Shown here one piece after another: positions 63,282 through 64,000 of a stretch of 64,000 bases of DNA. The number at the start of each line of letters is the position of its first letter. Positions within the stretch are counted from its first letter, which is position 1. Below the pieces are notes generated by a model. It was not told the origin of the DNA. It saw nothing but the letters and a program-made list of their open reading frames with translations, and searched no databases. The DNA is from an uncultured Muribaculaceae bacterium (GTDB lineage: Bacteria > Bacteroidota > Bacteroidia > Bacteroidales > Muribaculaceae), in assembly GCA_910586895.1 (NCBI GenBank), contig CAJUIW010000001.1, positions 1-64,000 of the forward strand. The letters are read 5' to 3'. Both the position numbers and the translations under genes were made by a program.

Positions 63282-63836
63282 TTAAAATATCGATTCAGTT
63301 AATAGGATATCAGTCATCAAGCCCATAAATGCAAGGAGCAGAATGACTGCAATAATAACAATTATAATTCCGGATATAAGCGACGCCAACATATAGTTAC
63401 GCGCCTTCCGCGAGTACTCTTCGGCAATCGCCACATGTCCTAACCGGAACATTGTACTCACAAAATTTCCGTTCACAATAGCCAGTATTCCAAAAATCAA
63501 TGAAATAGCTAACGGGAATATAAACAGGGCCGGAACTCCGAGAAACATCGTCACCATAATGGACTCTATCATCCATGAATATGGCTCTTTTCCATGCGAC
63601 TTAGTTATCCGGCTATCCATCCGCACAGCCTGGACATTATAAGGATAGTTGTATGGCGTCACTTTTGGTACAGGCGGAATAATATACTGCTGTAGCTCCG
63701 GAAGGTCTGATGCAGGGGTCCATGAGGGCAGGCTGTTGTTCCACACAAGTGTCATAGCCGACAGGTTTATCTCTGAGAAATCTGTCAGTGCATACGGTCC
63801 GGCAGTTTTGTTATCAACTATTATATAATAATCCAT
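63282..63836 (-). CDS. GYF_2-CD225 membrane protein (second)
   Basis: 184 residues, same architecture as its downstream neighbour: GYF_2 (about 1-50, YYIIVDNKTAGPYALTDF, SWTPASDLPELQ), a linker, and a CD225 region with hydrophobic segments at about 92-115 and 148-172. The paralogues differ clearly, so this is an old duplication. It is 18 bases after the end of a further gene's 3' portion. Confidence 0.8.
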   Translation of the reverse strand: MDYYIIVDNKTAGPYALTDFSEINLSAMTLVWNNSLPSWTPASDLPELQQYIIPPVPKVTPYNYPYNVQAVRMDSRITKSHGKEPYSWMIESIMVTMFLGVPALFIFPLAISLIFGILAIVNGNFVSTMFRLGHVAIAEEYSRKARNYMLASLISGIIIVIIAVILLLAFMGLMTDILLTESIF

Positions 63837-63854
63837 CTGTTTGACACATTTTAA

Positions 63855-64000
63855 TTACTTGCCGCTTCTCATTTGTCCGGATGACAGGAAGCGTGGAATA
63901 AACTTGAAATGCCTGACTATAGTAGGTATAGTCCCGAAATAATGACACATGATCCGAAAGCGTTCGCGCAACGAAGCATAGCGGTTGGCTGTGGTAGTTC
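63855..64000 (-). CDS. Partial gene at right edge (3' end only)
   Basis: On the minus strand the last 48 codons of an open frame enter from the window edge and end at TAA (63857-63855). The peptide is basic (ERFRIMCHYFGTIPTIVRHF, then FIPRF). No family recognised. Same strand and 18 bases from the GYF_2-CD225 gene, so it likely belongs to that operon. Confidence 0.5.
   Translation of the reverse strand, partial: TTTANRYASLRERFRIMCHYFGTIPTIVRHFKFIPRFLSSGQMRSGK

Overview
The window is ordinary-looking chromosome of a Bacteroidota bacterium, most likely order Bacteroidales (a Muribaculaceae-like gut anaerobe is my guess, not shown). The case rests on several protein families largely confined to that phylum (DUF4292, DUF4296, DUF4827, DUF4286, DUF4369-type TlpA), on a DksA-like protein without zinc cysteines, on an IleRS with a GIHH active-site motif, and on many promoters with the Bacteroidales -7 element TAnnTTTG instead of an E. 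coli -10 box. No rRNA, CRISPR array, complete insertion sequence or prophage was seen.

Layout. 1-4500: a minus-strand accessory module (PLD/SNF2-type helicase, a two-helix membrane miniprotein, a short DUF4391 protein) that begins about 0.5 kb beyond a tRNA-Gln(TTG) and its terminator; the rest lies off the left edge. 4600-13400: a plus-strand export operon (HlyD-like adaptor, two FtsX/MacB-type permeases, LolD/MacB-type ATPase, TolC-like outer-membrane protein) followed by an NtrC-type regulator and its kinase; a sigma-54-like promoter precedes the adaptor, which suggests a feedback loop. 13400-17200, minus: a second sigma-54 system, a hybrid kinase (HisKA-HATPase-REC-HPt) and its regulator. 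17350-19370: two YtxH miniproteins, a holin_3_6-like membrane protein, a basic 97-residue protein and prmA. 19400-25800: a beta-barrel-like protein, dut, a TPR protein, a DUF4292 lipoprotein, an EnvC-like protein with a degenerate LytM domain and a polysaccharide flippase.

25800-35300: an exported N-acetylmuramidase, pepD, a small membrane protein, an OmpH/Skp-like lipoprotein, an AspT-type antiporter, prfB with a textbook +1 programmed frameshift, a RecD-like helicase, a DHH phosphoesterase and a DUF4827 lipoprotein. 35300-43550: glmM, an SH3-NlpC/P60 hydrolase, ileS, dksA-like, lspA, a DUF4296 lipoprotein and a small protein. 43500-50650, minus: tsaD, cinA, an exported aldose epimerase, a large six-hairpin glycosidase-like lipoprotein, a phosphoesterase and a SPOR lipoprotein in a tightly packed string. 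50700-64000: typA, a TlpA-like thioredoxin, valS, a YgiQ radical SAM protein, uvrB, a ROK kinase, ruvC, DUF4286, two tandem GYF_2-CD225 proteins and the 3' end of one more gene.

The points most worth a second look are the left-edge helicase module with an in-frame minisatellite in the helicase, the sigma-54-like promoter wired to the export operon, three genes whose promoter places the transcription start on the start codon (apparently leaderless), and the YtxH/holin_3_6/basic-protein operon that resembles E. coli yqjDEK in architecture.
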